From the NCBI GenBank assembly GCA_900768075.1, contig CAAGBN010000037.1, positions 1 through 32,742 on the forward strand: DNA of 32,742 nt, in the 5' to 3' direction. Below the pieces are notes generated by a model. The model did not search any database and was not told the origin of the DNA. It worked only from the letters and a program-made list of their open reading frames with translations. A program made the position numbers and the translations under genes. How positions within the stretch are numbered: the stretch's first letter is position 1; each line of letters starts with the position of its first letter. This document shows, in pieces, positions 13,407-21,136 of the stretch. The stretch is from Clostridia bacterium (lineage in GTDB: Bacteria > Bacillota > Clostridia > Oscillospirales > Acutalibacteraceae).

Positions 13407-15808
13407 TATCTTACGGGCTTTGTATGCCAGATGTCTCTTGCATAATCGTTGATTGCACGGTCAGTAGCAAAACGACCTGCACCTGCAGTGTTGAGAAGTG
13501 ACATTCTGTTCCACTTTTCTCTGTCTTTCCACACTTCGTCAATCTTCTTCTGAGTTGCTCTGTAATCAGCAAAGTCAGCAAGCACCATATATGGATCGTG
13601 ATTAACGATGTTTGCAATTTCGGGGAACTGCTTGCCGTTGATACCGCCCTGGATAAATGCGATAACCTTTCTGAGCTCTGCATTACCGCTGAGATAATTT
13701 GAGGGCACATAGCCTCTTCTCTTAAGGTCGTTAACTTCGGGAGTTGTCATACCGAAGAGGAACATATTTTCTTCAGTTACTGACTCGTGGATTTCAACGT
13801 TAGCGCCGTCGAGAGTACCGAGAGTAAGAGCACCGTTGATCATAAGCTTCATATTACCTGTACCTGAAGCCTCTGTACCTGCGAGAGAAATCTGCTCTGA
13901 AATATCAGCAGCAGGCATAAGCTTTTCAGCCATAGTTACGTTGTAATCTTCGAGATATACAACCTTGAGTCTGCCTCTCATATCGGGATCGTTGTTGATA
14001 AGGTCTGCCATTGCACAGATGAAAGAGATAATCTTCTTAGCCATAAAGTAGCCTGAAGCAGCCTTAGCACCGAAGATATATGTGTGAGGCACAAAATCAC
14101 CGTCGGGATTTTCCTTGATTTCAAGGTATCTTGCAACAATCTGAAGAGCGTTGAGATTCTGACGCTTGTATTCGTGAAGTCTCTTTACTTGCACGTCAAA
14201 GATTGATGTGGGATCAAGCTCAACACCTGTCTTTTCCTTAACATACTTGGCAAACTCTTTCTTGTTGTTTGTCTTGATTTTCTCAATGTTTGCAAGAACC
14301 TTCTTGTCCTTAGCGAACTTCTTGAGCTTTTCGAGTTCATCTGCATTGTAGATGAAGCCGTCACCGATGAGCTCTGTGATATATGCAGTAAGCTCGGGGT
14401 TAGCCTGACAGAGCCAACGTCTGTGAGCGATACCGTTTGTTACATTCTTGAACTTATCGGGTGTAAGATTATAGTAAGAATTAAAGATTGTATCCTTAAG
14501 AATCTGTGAGTGAAGAGCAGATACACCGTTTACGCTGTGGCAGGTAGCAACACAAAGGTTTGCCATCTTAACAACACCGCCTGAAATGATTGCCATTTCT
14601 TCAACCTTACCTGCGTCGAAGGTTGTGCTCCAGATGTATGCACGGTATCTGTTGTCGATTTCCTTGATGATCTGATAAATTCTGGGAAGAAGACTTCTTA
14701 CAAGGTCTTCGCTCCAGCACTCAAGAGCCTCTTTCATAACTGTGTGGTTAGTATAAGCTGTTGCCTTTGTAACAATATTCCATGCATCGTCCCAACCGTA
14801 GCCGCACTCGTCGAGAAGAATTCTCATAAGCTCGGGAATTGAAAGTGTGGGATGAGTATCGTTAATGTGGATAGCGTTCTTTTCAGCAAGATTATCAACA
14901 CTGCCGAAGTGACGAAGATGTCTGCTTACGATATCCTGAATTGATGCTGATACAAGGAAGTACTGCTGCTTGAGACGAAGGCTCTTGCCCTCGTAATGGT
15001 TATCTGCAGGATAAAGAACCTTGCTGATAACCTCAGCCATAGCCTGCTGTTCAACAGCCTTCATATACTGACCCTGGTCGAAAAGTCTCATATCAAGTGA
15101 GGGAGCCTTACTCTTCCAGAGACGGAGAATTGAGATACCCTTGCCGTCCTTACCGCTTACGAACATATCGTAGGGTACAGCAATAATATCGTTTGTATTT
15201 CTGTATTCTACACTGTGGTAATGATTATCCCAGTTGTCAACAACCTCACCGCCGAAGCGAACTGTGAAGGTATCCTTCTCTCTGGGAGCAAGCCATACCT
15301 CACCGCCGGGAAGCCAGAAATCGGGAAGTTCAGTCTGCCAACCGTCAATAAGCTTCTGCTTGAAGATACCGCACTCATAAAGAATGCTGTAGCCCATACC
15401 GTAATAGCCCTGAGTTGCAAGACCGTCAAGATAGCAGGCTGCAAGTCTGCCGAGACCACCGTTACCGAGACCTGCATCAGGCTCGCAGTCGTAAAGCTTG
15501 TCGAGCTTTACACCGAAATCCTTGAGTGCATCGCCTACAACCTTTGTAAGATTAAGGTTGTAAAGATTGTTTTTAAGTGAGCGACCCATAAGGAATTCCA
15601 TGCTAAGGTAATAAATCTTCTTTGAGTTAACATTATCTGCTTCATTTCTGAACTCACGAAGACCCTGGTGCATAAGCTCTCTGACAACAAGAGCCACTGC
15701 CTTATAGTACTGTTCATCGGTTGCTTCCTGTGTGGAAACACCGAAGTAATGAGAGAGCTTACCTGAAATAAGCTCTTTTACTTCTTTCTTTGTAAGACTA
15801 TAATTCAT
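13406..15808 (-). CDS. glgP: Glycogen/maltodextrin phosphorylase
   Basis: An 800-residue PLP-dependent GT35 phosphorylase that releases glucose-1-phosphate from alpha-1,4-glucans. The PLP-binding region EASGTGNMKLMINGALTLGT, with the Schiff-base lysine in NMK, is intact. Family blocks DAGLGNGGLGRLAACYLDG, ERWLL-like RRWLCQANPEL and KRLHEYKRQNLNALQ are also present. The length fits bacterial GlgP/MalP (about 800). TGGAGG precedes the ATG, and a TTGAAA/TAAAAT promoter lies about 60 bp upstream. The gene continues directly into a HAD phosphatase. No glycogen synthesis gene is in the window, so substrate preference (glycogen or maltodextrin) is open. Confidence 0.96.
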   Translation of the reverse strand: MNYSLTKKEVKELISGKLSHYFGVSTQEATDEQYYKAVALVVRELMHQGLREFRNEADNVNSKKIYYLSMEFLMGRSLKNNLYNLNLTKVVGDALKDFGVKLDKLYDCEPDAGLGNGGLGRLAACYLDGLATQGYYGMGYSILYECGIFKQKLIDGWQTELPDFWLPGGEVWLAPREKDTFTVRFGGEVVDNWDNHYHSVEYRNTNDIIAVPYDMFVSGKDGKGISILRLWKSKAPSLDMRLFDQGQYMKAVEQQAMAEVISKVLYPADNHYEGKSLRLKQQYFLVSASIQDIVSRHLRHFGSVDNLAEKNAIHINDTHPTLSIPELMRILLDECGYGWDDAWNIVTKATAYTNHTVMKEALECWSEDLVRSLLPRIYQIIKEIDNRYRAYIWSTTFDAGKVEEMAIISGGVVKMANLCVATCHSVNGVSALHSQILKDTIFNSYYNLTPDKFKNVTNGIAHRRWLCQANPELTAYITELIGDGFIYNADELEKLKKFAKDKKVLANIEKIKTNNKKEFAKYVKEKTGVELDPTSIFDVQVKRLHEYKRQNLNALQIVARYLEIKENPDGDFVPHTYIFGAKAASGYFMAKKIISFICAMADLINNDPDMRGRLKVVYLEDYNVTMAEKLMPAADISEQISLAGTEASGTGNMKLMINGALTLGTLDGANVEIHESVTEENMFLFGMTTPEVNDLKRRGYVPSNYLSGNAELRKVIAFIQGGINGKQFPEIANIVNHDPYMVLADFADYRATQKKIDEVWKDREKWNRMSLLNTAGAGRFATDRAINDYARDIWHTKPVR

Positions 15809-15863
15809 ACAAAACCTCCAAAATTATCTATGAAAAAGATATAATTATCTTGATTATATGGTT

Positions 15864-15892
15864 ATTTTATACTAAAATTTCTTGAATTTCAA
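15864..15892 (-). promoter_or_regulatory. Promoter of glgP
   Basis: Minus strand TTGAAA (15892-15887), 17-bp spacer, TAAAAT (15869-15864). Confidence 0.65.
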
Positions 15893-15976
15893 TAGTAATA
15901 AGCAAAAATAGCAAAGTATGTTATTTATAACAGAAAACCACCTCTTTTTTAGTGTACTTTAACGAATAAAAGCACG

Positions 15977-16003
15977 AAAATCGGCATCCTGAGATGCCGA
16001 TTT
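15977..16003 (-). terminator. Terminator of the LCP-like gene
   Basis: On the minus strand AAATCGGCATC (16003-15993) pairs perfectly with GATGCCGATTT (15988-15978) around TCAG. The following tract is mixed (TCGTGCTTTTATT). Confidence 0.7.
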
Positions 16004-16007
16004 GGAA

Positions 16008-16904
16008 TTATCTGAGATTTGCCGGATTTTCTTCGATTGTAACATTGTCCAGAACTGCAGGATCAGCCAAGGAAAGTATGGGCTCTTTATTGTTGCCGAA
16101 GTCCAAAGCTGAAATGTTCGTATCGAGACAGCTTATCATATATTCGAAGTTACTCTTTGTCTTATTTTCGTCTTCAGCGCTGAAAAGGCTCTTGCTGTAA
16201 ATTGCCATTACATCAACAATTTCCTCGTTGTACTCAGGCTGATTTTCGCAAAGATAATAGAAGTATTTTGTCATCATAGCAGGAATAAGACTCTGCTGAC
16301 CCTCTTCTATAATGAAGCTTGCCGCATCCTGACCGCAGACTACACTGTGTTCAAGCACAACCTGCATTTCACCGATGTGCTCTATAAGAGACAGGAATGC
16401 ACTTTCGTCAGCAAGGATATATCTTTCAATGCTTATATGTGCATACTCACCCACTGCCCACAGAAGCTCTGTGATTCCTCCGTTATCATAGTGCTCATCC
16501 ATAGTACCAGAAAGGTTATTGAATGAACAATAAGTTTCAGGTGAAAGGAAAGACATCTTCATTGTTTTTGACTCAGAATCAAGACGTGCAACCGCCAGAA
16601 GCTCGATATCATCGTGATAGGTCAGAGCAAGAAGAAAATTACCCTTTATTACCTGATAAGATGAAACAACCTCAGTTGCCTGAGTTGTTTCTGCGTCGGT
16701 AATCTCGGCAGGATCCTCGGAAGAAAGCTCACTTATAACCATAACTCCCGAAACAGCGGCAATAAGAAAAATCGCCAAGCTGAAAACAATAGCTACGGTT
16801 TTGGTTGCAGGCTTAAAATTGAGGAAGCTTATATTATTTACTTTTTCAATTATTTTATCTATAAACGCCATTACGGCATTGATATAATCATTTAGCTTTT
16901 CCAT
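16008..16904 (-). CDS. Divergent LytR-CpsA-Psr-like membrane-anchored protein
   Basis: A 298-residue protein. Residues 1-34 are cytoplasmic, 35-58 form one membrane helix, 60-85 are an acidic Thr/Ser linker, and 88-290 an outer domain. That domain follows the layout of LCP glycopolymer transferases: NFLLALTYHDD, LLAVARLDSESKTMKMSFLSP, then DEHYDNGGITELLWAVGEY and the IERYILADESAFLSLIEHIG block. However, the usual catalytic IPRDT is replaced by LSPETY, and the conserved arginines later in the family are not evident. It may be an inactive, regulatory or ligand-binding relative. The assignment comes from motif order read by eye. CGGAGT precedes the ATG. The promoter carries a strong dyad over its -10. 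Confidence 0.6.
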   Translation of the reverse strand: MEKLNDYINAVMAFIDKIIEKVNNISFLNFKPATKTVAIVFSLAIFLIAAVSGVMVISELSSEDPAEITDAETTQATEVVSSYQVIKGNFLLALTYHDDIELLAVARLDSESKTMKMSFLSPETYCSFNNLSGTMDEHYDNGGITELLWAVGEYAHISIERYILADESAFLSLIEHIGEMQVVLEHSVVCGQDAASFIIEEGQQSLIPAMMTKYFYYLCENQPEYNEEIVDVMAIYSKSLFSAEDENKTKSNFEYMISCLDTNISALDFGNNKEPILSLADPAVLDNVTIEENPANLR

Positions 16905-17017
16905 TTTATACTCCGTTTTTTTACAGTATAAATCTTAATATAAAAGTTGAGGCTTATCATAATAATGCAAAAGATTTAATAATTTATGTAGAAAATATAA
17001 ATTAAATATCAAACTTG

Positions 17018-17055
17018 CCGTTATGAGTATACCATAACGGGTGCCCGCAAGTCAA
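17018..17055 (-). promoter_or_regulatory. Promoter of the LCP-like gene with -10 inside an operator-like dyad
   Basis: Minus strand TTGACT (17055-17050), 18-bp spacer, TATACT (17031-17026). The -10 lies between the perfect dyad arms CCGTTATG (17040-17033 on minus) and CATAACGG (17025-17018 on minus). A protein bound to this dyad would block RNA polymerase directly. The leader to the ATG is about 115 nt of AT-rich sequence with no recognised riboswitch. Confidence 0.65.
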
Positions 17056-17070
17056 TGAAGCGGATTTTAA

Positions 17071-17105
17071 AAATAAAAAAACAGGCGATGCATCAGCATC
17101 ACCTG
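17071..17105 (-). terminator. Terminator of the 47-aa small protein gene
   Basis: On the minus strand CAGGTGATGC (17105-17096) pairs with GCATCGCCTG (17091-17082) with one wobble around TGAT, then TTTTTTTATTT. Confidence 0.9.
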
Positions 17106-17120
17106 AAATCAAGAGAGAAC

Positions 17121-17264
17121 TTAATATTTAGTACTGTTGTTTTTCTTGTTGTTTGTGCAGTTGCAGTTTTTACCCTGAGGCTGAGGAGGATCGGCAGACT
17201 TCTGAGGGTTAACTACATAAGTGTCAGTGTTCTCTCTTCTGGATTGCTTTTTATTCTCCGACAT
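17121..17264 (-). CDS. Small Asn/Lys-rich hypothetical protein (47 aa)
   Basis: A 47-codon gene below the usual length cut-off. It begins MSENKKQSRRENTDTY and continues with a Pro/Gln segment (VVNPQKSADPPQPQG). It then has a CNC pair of cysteines and ends in an Asn/Lys-rich tail. It has no hydrophobic segment or signal peptide, so it should be cytoplasmic and largely disordered. Support comes from AAAAGGAG seven bases before the ATG, a perfect 6-bp hairpin just upstream of that site, and a strong terminator 15 bp after the stop. The plus-strand 100-codon frame over the same DNA lacks these signals. I do not recognise the family. The two close cysteines could bind a metal or be redox active, which is speculation. 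Confidence 0.65.
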   Translation of the reverse strand: MSENKKQSRRENTDTYVVNPQKSADPPQPQGKNCNCTNNKKNNSTKY

Positions 17265-17279
17265 ATAAATTCTCCTTTT

Positions 17280-17296
17280 GGCATACTTGTTATGCC
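17280..17296 (-). promoter_or_regulatory. Hairpin directly upstream of the small-protein ribosome binding site
   Basis: GGCATA (17280-17285) and TATGCC (17291-17296) pair perfectly around a 5-base loop. Its edge abuts the AAAAGGAG of the 47-aa gene. It could modulate translation or stabilise the mRNA 5' end. Confidence 0.45.
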
Positions 17297-17394
17297 GAGA
17301 ATAGTTTTAACAGCTTTTGTTCTTAATATACTGAGTCGTACTTGGAAAAATCGCTAAAAATATGGCAGAAAACATAAAACTTTGCTTTTTGCTA

Positions 17395-17423
17395 TTGCAA
17401 TCAAAGGCAAATAATAGTAAAAT
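17395..17423 (+). promoter_or_regulatory. Promoter of the alcohol dehydrogenase
   Basis: TTGCAA (17395-17400), 17-bp spacer, TAAAAT (17418-17423). The ATG follows about 37 bp later. Confidence 0.75.
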
Positions 17424-17460
17424 TGAAATTACTATATTATATTTGAAAGGATGAATTAAT

Positions 17461-18666
17461 ATGTGGCAAGTTAAAAAAGCTTTTTTCAGAGCTTATCAGC
17501 AGACATTCAGAGTAGCTATGTGTGTATTCGACTGGTCAGAGCCCACTCTTCTTGAGGGCCCCGGTGCAATCAGAAAGCTTCCCGCTTTCATCAAGAGCAA
17601 GGGTCTTAACAAGGTTCTCGTTGTAACAGATAAGGGCCTTATGGGTCTTCACCTTCTCGATTCCCTCTTCGAAGAGCTCGATAAGGCAGGCGTTGAATAT
17701 GTTGTTTATGACGGCACTCAGCCCAACCCCTCAATCGAAAACATCGAGGATGCACGTGCACTCTATGTTGATAACAACTGCCAGGGTGTTATCGCTTTCG
17801 GCGGCGGCTCACCTATGGACTGCGCTAAGGCTGCAGCAGCACGCGTAACTAATCCCAAAATCCCCGTAAGAAAGATGAGAGGTGTTCTCAAGCTTCACCA
17901 TAAGCTTCCTCCCTTCTTCGCAGTGCCCACCACAGCAGGTACAGGCTCTGAAACAACTCTCGCAGCTGTTGTAACAGATACAGCAACTCACGAGAAGAAT
18001 GCTATCAACGACCCCAGACTTAAGCCCAAGTTTGCAGTTCTTGATCCCGAGCTTACAGTAGGTCTTCCTCCTCACATTACTTCAACAACAGGTATGGACG
18101 CTCTCACTCATGCAGTTGAAGCTTACATCGGTAAGAGTAATGTAAAATCAACAGAAGAATACGCTGAAAAAGCAACAAAGATGATTTTTGAAAACATCGA
18201 AACTGCTTATAAAGACGGTAAGAACATTGAAGCAAGAGACAAAATGCTTAAGGCTTCATTCTATGCAGGCCAGGCATTCACAAGAGCATATGTAGGTTAT
18301 GTACACGCTATCGCTCATAACCTCGGCGGTCAATATGGTGTACCTCACGGTCTTGCAAATGCAATTATTCTTCCCTATGTTCTTGAATACTACGGTGAAA
18401 CAGCTCACAAGCGTCTTGCTAAGCTTGCTGTAATCGCAGGTGTTAAGACAACAGGCAGTGATAAGGAAAAGGCAGAAGCATTTATCGAAGCTATCAAGAC
18501 TCTCAACAAGAATATGAATATCCCCGACGGATTTGATATGGTTCAGGAAAAGGATATCCCCGTTATTGTTGAAAGAGCTCTCAAGGAAGGTAATCCTCTT
18601 TATCCCGTTCCCAAGATTATGGACAAGGCAGATTGCGAAGCTGTAATCAGAAGAATGATGAAATAA
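17461..18666 (+). CDS. Iron-containing alcohol dehydrogenase
   Basis: A 401-residue group III alcohol dehydrogenase. The NAD(P)-binding GGGSPMD is at 114-120 and TTAGTGSE at 157-164. The metal ligands correspond to D213 and H217 (GMDALTHAVEAY) and H282 and H296 (HAIAHNLGGQYGVPHG), with the same spacing as in FucO. It interconverts aldehydes or ketones and alcohols, typically to dispose of fermentation electrons. The codon choice here (many CTC, ATC, GGC) suggests high expression. AAAGGATG precedes the ATG, a clear promoter lies upstream and a terminator follows, so it is monocistronic. The substrate (butanol, ethanol, lactaldehyde or another) cannot be assigned. The N-terminus carries about 20 extra residues before the usual start of the fold. 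Confidence 0.93.
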   Translation: MWQVKKAFFRAYQQTFRVAMCVFDWSEPTLLEGPGAIRKLPAFIKSKGLNKVLVVTDKGLMGLHLLDSLFEELDKAGVEYVVYDGTQPNPSIENIEDARALYVDNNCQGVIAFGGGSPMDCAKAAAARVTNPKIPVRKMRGVLKLHHKLPPFFAVPTTAGTGSETTLAAVVTDTATHEKNAINDPRLKPKFAVLDPELTVGLPPHITSTTGMDALTHAVEAYIGKSNVKSTEEYAEKATKMIFENIETAYKDGKNIEARDKMLKASFYAGQAFTRAYVGYVHAIAHNLGGQYGVPHGLANAIILPYVLEYYGETAHKRLAKLAVIAGVKTTGSDKEKAEAFIEAIKTLNKNMNIPDGFDMVQEKDIPVIVERALKEGNPLYPVPKIMDKADCEAVIRRMMK

Positions 18667-18672
18667 TAATTC

Positions 18673-18703
18673 AAAGACGGTCGGTGCTCGGCCGTCTTTT
18701 TTT
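18673..18703 (+). terminator. Terminator of the alcohol dehydrogenase
   Basis: AAAGACGG (18673-18680) pairs with CCGTCTTT (18692-18699) and runs into a T7 tract. Confidence 0.85.
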
Positions 18704-18712
18704 GTATTTTTA

Positions 18713-18764
18713 TTGACAAGAGACAATTCATATGCTATATTAGAATATGTTACATGATGTCACA
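18713..18764 (+). promoter_or_regulatory. Consensus promoter and operator-like dyad of the TetR gene
   Basis: TTGACA (18713-18718), 17-bp spacer, TATATT (18736-18741). The dyad TGTTACAT-G-ATGTCACA (18748-18764, 7 of 8 positions symmetric) begins at the predicted transcription start. This is the expected place for autorepression by the TetR-family protein encoded just downstream. Confidence 0.7.
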
Positions 18765-18797
18765 AAGATTGAGTTTTGCATTGAATGAGGTGATAAT

Positions 18798-19415
18798 ATG
18801 GCAGTTAAAGAATATTCCTGCGTAAAGAAAACAAAGAAAGCCTTTGCAGACAGCTTTGTAGCTCTCTCAAAGGATAAACAACTTAATAAAATTACCGTTA
18901 AAGAGATCTGCGAAAAAGCAGAACTCAGCAGAAACGCTTTTTATTTTCATTATAAAGATATAAACGATCTTGTAGAGGATATTGAAAACAGCGTTATTCT
19001 GGAGCTTGAAAAAATTCTTGAAGAGCTGGGAAAGATCCCCTTCCCGAAGAATGTCTATTCTACTATAGATGCTTTTGTTGATCTTTTTGAAGCAAGAAAA
19101 GACGCTGTTACAATGCTTATGGATAAATCTTTTTCCACCTCTTTTACAGAGAGAATAAGCTCAATGTTCAGTGAATTCAACTATAAGTATTTCAGGGAAT
19201 ATAACGGTGAAAGCTCAAAAAACAGCTTTGAGTTTTTCTATCTTTATCTTTCGGGCGGTCTTTATTATGTTATCCGTCATTGGCTCGACAATCAGGATAA
19301 AATGGACAAGGCTTCCTTTAAGGCATTATGCTATATTCTTATAAAGCGTCTTCTGTTGCCTATCGATCCTGCTCTTGAAGATATCACCAAAAACAAATTA
19401 ACTGATAAAAAATAA
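18798..19415 (+). CDS. TetR/AcrR-family transcriptional regulator
   Basis: A 205-residue regulator. The N-terminal helix-turn-helix covers about residues 10-58 and contains ITVKEICEKAELSRNAFYFHYKDINDLVEDI, the standard TetR pattern. The C-terminal two-thirds is an all-helical ligand and dimer domain of the Firmicutes type, with the typical FYLYLSGGLYYVIRHWLDN segment. The ligand is unknown. GAGGTGAT precedes the ATG. A near-perfect dyad at its own start site points to autoregulation. I see no copy of that dyad at the adjacent alcohol dehydrogenase promoter, so control of that gene is not supported by sequence. It is monocistronic, with a bidirectional terminator after it. Confidence 0.92.
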   Translation: MAVKEYSCVKKTKKAFADSFVALSKDKQLNKITVKEICEKAELSRNAFYFHYKDINDLVEDIENSVILELEKILEELGKIPFPKNVYSTIDAFVDLFEARKDAVTMLMDKSFSTSFTERISSMFSEFNYKYFREYNGESSKNSFEFFYLYLSGGLYYVIRHWLDNQDKMDKASFKALCYILIKRLLLPIDPALEDITKNKLTDKK

Positions 19416-19428
19416 AGTAAAAATGATT

Positions 19429-19456
19429 GTACCCTGCCGAAGACACGGCAGGGTAC
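19429..19456. terminator. Bidirectional terminator, TetR gene and ferritin-like gene
   Basis: GTACCCTGCCG (19429-19439) pairs perfectly with CGGCAGGGTAC (19446-19456). Moderately T-rich tracts flank both sides. Confidence 0.75.
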
Positions 19457-19462
19457 TGATAT

Positions 19463-19894
19463 TTAAAGATATTCCTTAAGATCGGCTGCAAGCTTTTCTT
19501 CGCAGTCTATAAGCTTTTTAGCAAGGCGCTGACTTTTTTCGTCGGCGTCACTGTATTTATTGAGATATTCGCTGAGCTGCTTTACGCCCATGCTGCAGCC
19601 GTCAAACATAAGGTGTGCAACATTTTTATCTTCGGGCTTTTCAAGCATCTTGATATTGATTTTCATCCATGACATCATTCTTGCCATAGGATTCGGATCC
19701 TTTCCTTTTTCACCGAGCTCAGACAGCATCTCGTGTATTTCGTTACCAAGTGATTCGTGACAGGTGAGACTGTCTGTAAGTAGCTCTCTGAGAGACTGTG
19801 AGTTTATATTGTCCAGCACCTCTTTGATGGAATTTACAGCTGTCTTTACACCTGAATCGCATTCTTTAAGCAAATCTACTGTATGGTCGTTCAT
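19463..19894 (-). CDS. Ferritin-like helical-bundle protein (DUF2383-like)
   Basis: A 143-residue all-helical soluble protein. Four amphipathic helices can be traced (about 2-27, 30-60, 70-100 and 105-143). The opening DLLKECDSGVKTAVNSIKEV followed by LTCHESLGNEIHEMLSELG resembles DUF2383/PA2169-type ferritin-like bundles. Candidate metal residues (H46 and E47, with later Glu and Asp) are present, but I cannot see a complete two-iron site. The frame extends upstream from a TTG at 19933, but AAAGGGG is correctly spaced for the ATG at 19894, so that start is used. Such proteins are often linked to stress or spores; the role here is unknown. Confidence 0.6.
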   Translation of the reverse strand: MNDHTVDLLKECDSGVKTAVNSIKEVLDNINSQSLRELLTDSLTCHESLGNEIHEMLSELGEKGKDPNPMARMMSWMKINIKMLEKPEDKNVAHLMFDGCSMGVKQLSEYLNKYSDADEKSQRLAKKLIDCEEKLAADLKEYL

Positions 19895-19954
19895 TGTTTT
19901 TGCCCCTTTCTGTGTTTTATTTATTTTGGGCAAAGATAAAATGAGATATACAAA

Positions 19955-19977
19955 AAAGGCGGTGAAATACCGCCTTT
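19955..19977 (-). terminator. Terminator of the first stalk-protein gene
   Basis: AAAGGCGGT (19955-19963) pairs with ACCGCCTTT (19969-19977). On the minus strand the hairpin is followed by TTTTTTG. Confidence 0.85.
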
Positions 19978-19991
19978 ATATTTGCTCGATA

Positions 19992-20921
19992 TTAGTAAGT
20001 GAATGTCCAGGTCTCGTCAAGAGCACCGCCGAACGAAGCGAATACTTCTTTGCCGAGAAGCTTGGTTGCGCCTGTGCCTTCCATAGGAAGCTTGTTAACA
20101 AGCTCTACCACCTTACCGTCGGGAGTAACTGTAACTGAAACAGTTGAGCCGGGATAGTGCATATCAGCCTGAGTAAGAGTAATGGGAAGATCAAGACTTG
20201 CAAGATCAAGATAACCGATAACAGTTGAGTTATATGCAGGAATGGGGCTTGTCATTGTTGTGTCTTCGACAACCATAATGATGGTATACTTAGTATTTTC
20301 GCCGACCTTTTCAACCTTTGCATCGACAACACCTGCGTCAACAGCTGAGAAGTCCTTGCCTGTGGGAGGAATTACGTCCCAGGGAGTAACTGAATTGCCG
20401 TCTGCATCGGTTGCCTTACCGTTTGCAAAATTATAGGTAGCCTGTCCGCCGAATGCATCGGTGATGTTTTTAATGATGTTGTTGATGGTGCCTACAGCAC
20501 CGCTGAATGAACAGTCGGTAACATTTACCTCAACAACACCGTTGGTTGAAGCTGTCATTTTCTGCTCTTTCTTTACCTGATTTACATACTTGTTTACTTC
20601 AGCAATAATCTCTGCCTTTGAAAGTGCAAGAGGATCCTTTGCTGCGGGAGTTGTTGTATTATCAGGCTGAGTCTGTGTTGTTGTGTTGTCCTCATTCTCA
20701 ACAGGTGCACTGGGCTGTGTTGAGGGCTCTTCGGGTAATGTTGTCGGCTCTGTTGTTGAGGGAAGAGTGGGAGTCTCAACGGGCTGGGTTGTTGTTACGG
20801 GATTTACTGTATTGATAGTGCTGTGAGCTTTTCTCTCTTTATATGCACCGAGTTCAAAGCCCATTACAAAAAACCAAACAGCAAGAACAACTGCAATGAT
20901 TACTTTTATTTCTTTTTTCAT
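19992..20921 (-). CDS. Membrane-anchored Thr/Pro-stalk protein, paralog A
   Basis: A 309-residue protein. Residues 1-27 hold a basic start and one membrane helix (VIIAVVLAVWFFVMGFELGA). Residues about 38-95 are a Thr/Pro/Glu/Gln-rich stalk with TTTQP and TTEPTT units. Residues 98-309 form an outer domain that opens with LSKAEIIAEVNKYVNQVKKE and ends WTFTY. A second gene 0.8 kb away (21727-22620) has the same design, including SKAEIISLFNESANRVKTE and an ending YTITY, so the two are paralogs. No catalytic motif is visible and I do not recognise the outer domain. AAAGGAG precedes the ATG, and a TTGACA promoter overlapped by a dyad lies upstream. A surface lipoprotein-like or envelope-sensing role is inferred from the topology only. 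Confidence 0.7.
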   Translation of the reverse strand: MKKEIKVIIAVVLAVWFFVMGFELGAYKERKAHSTINTVNPVTTTQPVETPTLPSTTEPTTLPEEPSTQPSAPVENEDNTTTQTQPDNTTTPAAKDPLALSKAEIIAEVNKYVNQVKKEQKMTASTNGVVEVNVTDCSFSGAVGTINNIIKNITDAFGGQATYNFANGKATDADGNSVTPWDVIPPTGKDFSAVDAGVVDAKVEKVGENTKYTIIMVVEDTTMTSPIPAYNSTVIGYLDLASLDLPITLTQADMHYPGSTVSVTVTPDGKVVELVNKLPMEGTGATKLLGKEVFASFGGALDETWTFTY

Positions 20922-20994
20922 TAAGTTTACACTCCTTTAAAATATATACTGAATATTAAAATAACACCATAACAGTATTATGCATACTACTAAT

Positions 20995-21031
20995 AAAATA
21001 CTACATTTTTCAGTTGGTTGTCAATACCAAC
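20995..21031 (-). promoter_or_regulatory. Promoter of stalk protein A, with dyad over the -35
   Basis: Minus strand TTGACA (21024-21019), 18-bp spacer, TATTTT (21000-20995). GTTGGT (21013-21018) and ACCAAC (21026-21031) form a dyad enclosing the -35. Confidence 0.5.
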
Positions 21032-21098
21032 TTTGAAAATATAGAGTTAATATTTCGTGAATTTAATATGGGAAAAATTTGTTATTTAAAAGAAATAA

Positions 21099-21132
21099 AA
21101 TCAGGCCGCACGACTTTAAATCCGTGCGGCTG
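21099..21132 (-). terminator. Terminator of the UspA-like gene
   Basis: On the minus strand GCCGCACG (21130-21123) pairs with CGTGCGGC (21112-21105), followed by CTGATTTTATTTCTTTT. Confidence 0.75.
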
Positions 21133-21136
21133 AAAA

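Noticed and set aside
17055..17357. 100-codon plus-strand frame
   Set aside because: No ribosome binding site, and it crosses the terminator of the minus-strand 47-aa gene, which has full expression signals.
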